Assembly (NCBI GenBank): GCA_949290785.1
Contig: CASETE010000023.1
Coordinates: 1-64,000 of the forward strand
Reading direction: 5' to 3'
DNA from: an uncultured Pseudomonadota bacterium
Lineage (GTDB): Bacteria; Pseudomonadota; Alphaproteobacteria; Rs-D84
Length of the DNA stretch: 64,000 nt
Below the pieces are notes generated by a model. It saw nothing but the letters and a program-made list of their open reading frames with translations. It ran no database searches and was not told the origin of the DNA. Shown piece after piece: positions 60,977 through 64,000 of the stretch. The stretch's first letter is position 1, and each line of letters starts with the position of its first letter. The position numbers and the translations under genes were made by a program.

Positions 60977-63406
60977 ATGAGCACTATAAAACAACAAATT
61001 TCTGATTTACGTAAAAATACGCCAAAGCATATTCAATGGCTATTATTGGCGGCTGCGTTTGTCGTTGTAATGATTCTGTTAACGTTGCTGTTAACAAGTA
61101 AAGAAAAAGAAAAAATTGAAACGACTGAATCGGTGGCGATACAACTGAAATTTGACCCGGAAATTATAGACATGTCAAACACAATGGTTGGAACAAAAAC
61201 AACCAGACAAGTCAATTTATCAACAAACGCCCCTACAAAAATCGTTGAAGTAAATTTTCTTGAACAGGTTCCTGGTTTAAGCATAAATCAAACATGCGTT
61301 GCTAAAAATCAGATAGACGCTAAAAATAATTGTACTATCACCTTGGACTATCAACCGACAAGTGATGTATCTACGAAAATTGTTGAATTAGTTGTAAAGT
61401 GGCACGGTGCCCAAGAACCCGCTGCAATGACTAAATCAACGAACCAAACGGTCGTTATAAGTGCGCAAGCACCAAAACAAGAACCGAAACCAGAACCAGC
61501 GCCACAACCAGAACCCGAAACAGAAACCGAACCTGAACCTGAACCAGAACCGGTTAAAACGGTAAAGCAGGAAATAAAACAAGAAATCAAAGAAATTGCA
61601 CCATCGGATCCATTTATAGATGCCGCACCTAAAACGGCACCTGAAACGCAACCTGTAAAACCGGCAGAGTCTTGTTCTGACTTTGCGTTTCCTGGATACA
61701 ACTTATCAGGTGTGCAAAGCGGTTGGATTCGTCCAGAGGCAGGCGCGTATTATTACCATCCTTTTTCAGATAAAAATTGTGACAGCCCGACAGGCGTATA
61801 CAATCCTGATACAGGTATAATAACAGACATCAACGATAATATTACGAAAATAGGAACAGATGCGGAACACATCGGTTATACCAACGTTATAAACCGTGAA
61901 ATTCCGCAATTATCAAATCCTGCACCTAAAAAAGAAAAAAATCTTGCGCGGCAATTAACAGCCGACGAATTGGCCGCGTTACCACAAAGCGCCGATGCAA
62001 CAACAGAAACAGGCAATATTTTTAGAATAACATTAAACGATCCTAAAACTAAAATTTATACAGGCAGCAGTAGTGAAAGCGCGGTTTTTTCATCTGACCC
62101 ATTTGACAGAAAATTCGTATTAAGACAATATAAACCAATTCCTGCAACAATCGTATCCGAAGTTCGCGCAGACCCTTCTTTATATAATTGCCCAGACGGT
62201 GGCGGGGAATGTAAAGGACAAACATTACCAGTACGCGCAACAGTTGATAGAAACGTATATTCTGATGATGGTCGTACTGTTATTATACCAACAGGTACGT
62301 TGCTGTTGGGATATGTAACCGGTGAATTACCTGGACCATACAAATCAATTGGTCGTATGCAAATAGAATGGTATCAATTTATATTACCAAATGGCGTTGA
62401 ATTCAATTTTCATGGTAACAACCCATTTTCTGGCGACTCACAGGGGCGCGCGGGGGTTCCGGGGCATGGCAGTACAGACTATGTTGAACAAATTGTTATG
62501 CCAATGCTGACCGCGATTGTTCCAGCTGCGGTAAATATGATTGCACCAATCGCAGATACGTTTGTTAACCAAATTGATTTGGATAACAATACAGTTGTTC
62601 AATCAGGTACAGTACGTTCATCTGAATTGGCAAAGAATGAAATAATAAATGCATGGAATCAGGTTGCACAGAAATTACTGGTTGATGCAATGGACAATAC
62701 AATACCACCATTTTCAATTGCAGCCGGTACACGTATAACAGTCTTTTCACCAGAAGATTTGGTAATTACATGTGGCAACGATGACACAAAAGAATGTTCT
62801 GTTAAAAACGTTAAAGAAAACACCAGTCTGGATGATATACGCAATCTACGTAATGATGAATGGGATACGAAAGGCCCAACTGTAAAATATGAAGATTCTT
62901 CGTGGGTTGGTCAGGTACGTTCGTTTAATCTGAGAGAAGACTATTGCACAAAAGGTTCTAACGGTCTTTTTGAGATTAATAAAGAAAAAATAGAAGACAT
63001 TTATAAATCTGGCTATGATTACAGAACTGTTTTGGCATATTGTCAGTCGCTAAATTACCAAGCGATAAACAACGCAAAACAAAATGCGTATTATCAGAAC
63101 CAAACAACAACTTTCCAGACAACCTATGGACAACCCGGCAGTCAAACGACCGAACAACAACAGGCATATAATGAAGATATACTTGGTTTAACTTATGAAG
63201 ATGGGGTTATTCAAAACCCGTTCCAAGATAATAACAGTGCGGAAACCTTGCCTGTGGAAACGCCTACGAACGTATTAATCTGCCCTGATGGCACAATCCC
63301 AGATGAATACGGTTGTTGCGCAGGTGAAATTTATACAGATATGGGCGACCAAGGGTTCAATTGCTGTCCAGAAACAGGTGGCGATTGTTTCCCGCCCATA
63401 AAGTAA
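60977..63406 (+). CDS. virB10: VirB10-like type IV secretion protein with extra beta-sandwich
   Basis: This 809-residue protein has one membrane span (residues 19-40), then an Ig/ASH-HYDIN-like domain (about 50-160, FDPEIIDMSNTMVGTKTT and TCVAKN...CTITLDYQP), a Pro/Glu-rich linker (about 167-200), and the VirB10 C-terminal barrel domain (ATVDRNVYSDDGRTVIIPTG, YKSIGRMQIEWYQFI, GVEFNFHGNNPF). The end is a 40-residue Cys-rich tail (CPDGTIPDEYGCC). VirB10 spans inner and outer membranes. The ribosome binding site is weak (GCGGA). A terminator closes the operon. Confidence 0.86.
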   Translation: MSTIKQQISDLRKNTPKHIQWLLLAAAFVVVMILLTLLLTSKEKEKIETTESVAIQLKFDPEIIDMSNTMVGTKTTRQVNLSTNAPTKIVEVNFLEQVPGLSINQTCVAKNQIDAKNNCTITLDYQPTSDVSTKIVELVVKWHGAQEPAAMTKSTNQTVVISAQAPKQEPKPEPAPQPEPETETEPEPEPEPVKTVKQEIKQEIKEIAPSDPFIDAAPKTAPETQPVKPAESCSDFAFPGYNLSGVQSGWIRPEAGAYYYHPFSDKNCDSPTGVYNPDTGIITDINDNITKIGTDAEHIGYTNVINREIPQLSNPAPKKEKNLARQLTADELAALPQSADATTETGNIFRITLNDPKTKIYTGSSSESAVFSSDPFDRKFVLRQYKPIPATIVSEVRADPSLYNCPDGGGECKGQTLPVRATVDRNVYSDDGRTVIIPTGTLLLGYVTGELPGPYKSIGRMQIEWYQFILPNGVEFNFHGNNPFSGDSQGRAGVPGHGSTDYVEQIVMPMLTAIVPAAVNMIAPIADTFVNQIDLDNNTVVQSGTVRSSELAKNEIINAWNQVAQKLLVDAMDNTIPPFSIAAGTRITVFSPEDLVITCGNDDTKECSVKNVKENTSLDDIRNLRNDEWDTKGPTVKYEDSSWVGQVRSFNLREDYCTKGSNGLFEINKEKIEDIYKSGYDYRTVLAYCQSLNYQAINNAKQNAYYQNQTTTFQTTYGQPGSQTTEQQQAYNEDILGLTYEDGVIQNPFQDNNSAETLPVETPTNVLICPDGTIPDEYGCCAGEIYTDMGDQGFNCCPETGGDCFPPIK

Positions 63407-63413
63407 GCAAGAT

Positions 63414-63440
63414 CCCGCCAATTTGGCGGGTTTGTTTTTA
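63414..63440 (+). terminator. Terminator of the virB operon
   Basis: CCCGCCA / TGGCGGG stem (63414-63420 with 63424-63430) followed by TTTGTTTTT. Confidence 0.85.
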
Positions 63441-63447
63441 ACTAATA

Positions 63448-63476
63448 TTGAAAATCATAGGAGGTATAACTATAAC
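63448..63476 (+). promoter_or_regulatory. Promoter upstream of a short transcript
   Basis: TTGAAA (63448-63453), 17-base spacer, TATAAC (63471-63476). A terminator lies only about 25 bases after the predicted start, so the transcript would be about 45 bases. Confidence 0.45.
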
Positions 63477-63506
63477 AATATAAACAAACTTAAATACGAT
63501 TTTTAT

Positions 63507-63530
63507 GTGCGCGTTTTTGCGCACTTTTTT
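63507..63530 (+). terminator. Terminator of a short transcript
   Basis: GTGCGC / GCGCAC stem (63507-63512 with 63519-63524) with a 6-base loop, then six T. Confidence 0.75.
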
Positions 63531-63558
63531 ATTTATATAAAAAAAACGTATAAAAGCA

Positions 63559-63610
63559 CGATTCGGAACACCTTGGTAAAAACACCTTAACGAATCAGAA
63601 ATCCGATTCG
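63559..63610 (+). repeat. Alternative hairpins with direct repeats
   Basis: GATTCG (63560-63565), CGAATC (63591-63596) and GATTCG (63605-63610) allow two mutually exclusive pairings. ACACCTT occurs twice (63568-63574 and 63582-63588) between them. Confidence 0.35.
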
Positions 63611-63634
63611 CATTTCAACCATTGGTTGTACCCT

Positions 63635-63663
63635 TTTACAGATTTCTATTCGTGTTTTATATA
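63635..63663 (+). promoter_or_regulatory. Promoter of the partial gene at the window end
   Basis: TTTACA (63635-63640), 17-base spacer, TATATA (63658-63663). Confidence 0.5.
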
Positions 63664-63702
63664 TCCTGTCATGTAACGTCATATTAAAAGGAGGAAGTTA
63701 AA

Positions 63703-64000
63703 ATGACATCGCAAAACATACAAACTTTATATACAGCAGAAAAATTTCAAAATGCAGAACAATTGTGGTTTTGGTTCTTGTATTCTAAATCTGTACAAAA
63801 CGGTTTCTTGCGAACAAGAACAAATTGCACTAAACGTCCGTGCGAATTATTAGACGTAGAATCGTTGATTACAAAATTATATCTTTCTGGACGACTAACC
63901 GAAGAACAATTGGACGTGATGAAAAAATTTGGTGACCGCAGGCGCGCGCCTCATCAATATATATGGGCCGAAAATCGCGCAGCAGATTTATGGCGACGCG
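63703..64000 (+). CDS. Conserved alphaproteobacterial protein of unknown function (partial)
   Basis: The ATG at 63703 has AAAGGAGG eight bases upstream; the frame is open for 99 codons to the window end. The N terminus includes NAEQLWFWFLYSKSVQN and later KRPCELLDVESLITKLYLSG and EQLDVMKKFGDRRRAPHQY. The pattern of a LWFWF start, RPCE and a K-F/Y-G-R-R segment recalls a small conserved alphaproteobacterial family without known function (from memory). The gene lies downstream of the virB operon but has its own promoter. Confidence 0.7.
   Translation, partial: MTSQNIQTLYTAEKFQNAEQLWFWFLYSKSVQNGFLRTRTNCTKRPCELLDVESLITKLYLSGRLTEEQLDVMKKFGDRRRAPHQYIWAENRAADLWRR

Noticed and set aside
61351..61701. 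Gly/Ser-rich open frame on the minus strand
   Set aside because: It is the complement of the Pro/Glu-rich linker of the VirB10-like protein, so its composition is a by-product.
63461..63482. Shine-Dalgarno-like AGGAGGT without a start codon
   Set aside because: The following codons are ATA ACA ATA TAA; no start lies at a suitable distance. The sequence is also inside the spacer of the predicted promoter.
1..64000. CRISPR arrays, insertion sequences, origins of replication
   Set aside because: No regularly spaced repeats, transposase genes or DnaA-box clusters were seen.

Overview
The window is an A+T-rich (roughly 38% G+C by eye) bacterial chromosome segment with tightly packed genes. It looks alphaproteobacterial and Gram-negative. 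The reasons are the tRNA-Trp/secE/nusG/rplKAJL/rpoBC block, rpmF-plsX, fabH next to an IHF subunit, an olsB-olsA pair for ornithine lipids, many outer-membrane beta-barrel proteins and a VirB-type type IV secretion core. Gene content and the recurring secreted Cys/Thr-rich proteins suggest a host-associated or gut lineage; that is inference. No phylogeny could be run.

Layout. 1-0.2 kb: a G+C-rich, stop-interrupted segment that may be a dispersed repeat. 0.2-3.8 kb: lgt, a small unknown gene, a BI-1 family membrane protein, a 2[4Fe-4S] ferredoxin and glycyl-tRNA synthetase. 3.8-8 kb: three secreted or outer-membrane proteins on the minus strand. 8-16.3 kb: an unknown gene, a U32 peptidase-like protein, tRNA-Thr, small membrane proteins, an outer-membrane protein, CvpA, a periplasmic thioredoxin-like protein, a membrane spermidine-synthase-like fusion, a small acetyltransferase and lactate dehydrogenase. 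16.4-19.6 kb: ProRS and the olsA/olsB-like pair. 19.7-27.6 kb: an eight-gene glycan operon (five glycosyltransferases, WecB, two methyltransferases) with a leader hairpin and a possible leader peptide. 27.6-34 kb: an orphan phage-tail-fibre-like gene, MltB-type lytic transglycosylase, an outer-membrane protein, HemW and an M13 peptidase. 34-42.5 kb: IHF, FabH, tRNA-Arg, a small Cys/His membrane protein, a 48-residue gene, a ClsC-like lipoprotein, GalE, a 754-residue Cys-rich secreted protein, an isolated mraZ and an unknown 111-residue gene. 42.5-46.6 kb: an autotransporter and rpmF-plsX. 46.8-58.5 kb: rpoC, rpoB, rplL, rplJ, rplA, rplK, nusG, secE and tRNA-Trp, all on the minus strand. 58.7-63.4 kb: virB8-virB9-virB10. 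63.4-64 kb: promoter, terminator and repeat elements, then the start of a gene that runs off the window.

How the parts fit. Much of the non-housekeeping content builds or crosses the envelope: lipoprotein maturation (Lgt), phospholipid and ornithine-lipid acylation (PlsX, OlsB/OlsA, ClsC-like), a surface glycan (glycan operon, GalE), peptidoglycan turnover (MltB), beta-barrels and an autotransporter. The most unusual item is the type IV secretion core: the VirB9-like protein carries a C-terminal SPOR domain (normally a peptidoglycan-binding module of division proteins), and the VirB10-like protein carries an extra periplasmic beta-sandwich resembling ASH/HYDIN domains plus a Cys-rich tail. 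VirB4, VirB6, VirB11 and VirD4 homologues are not in this window.
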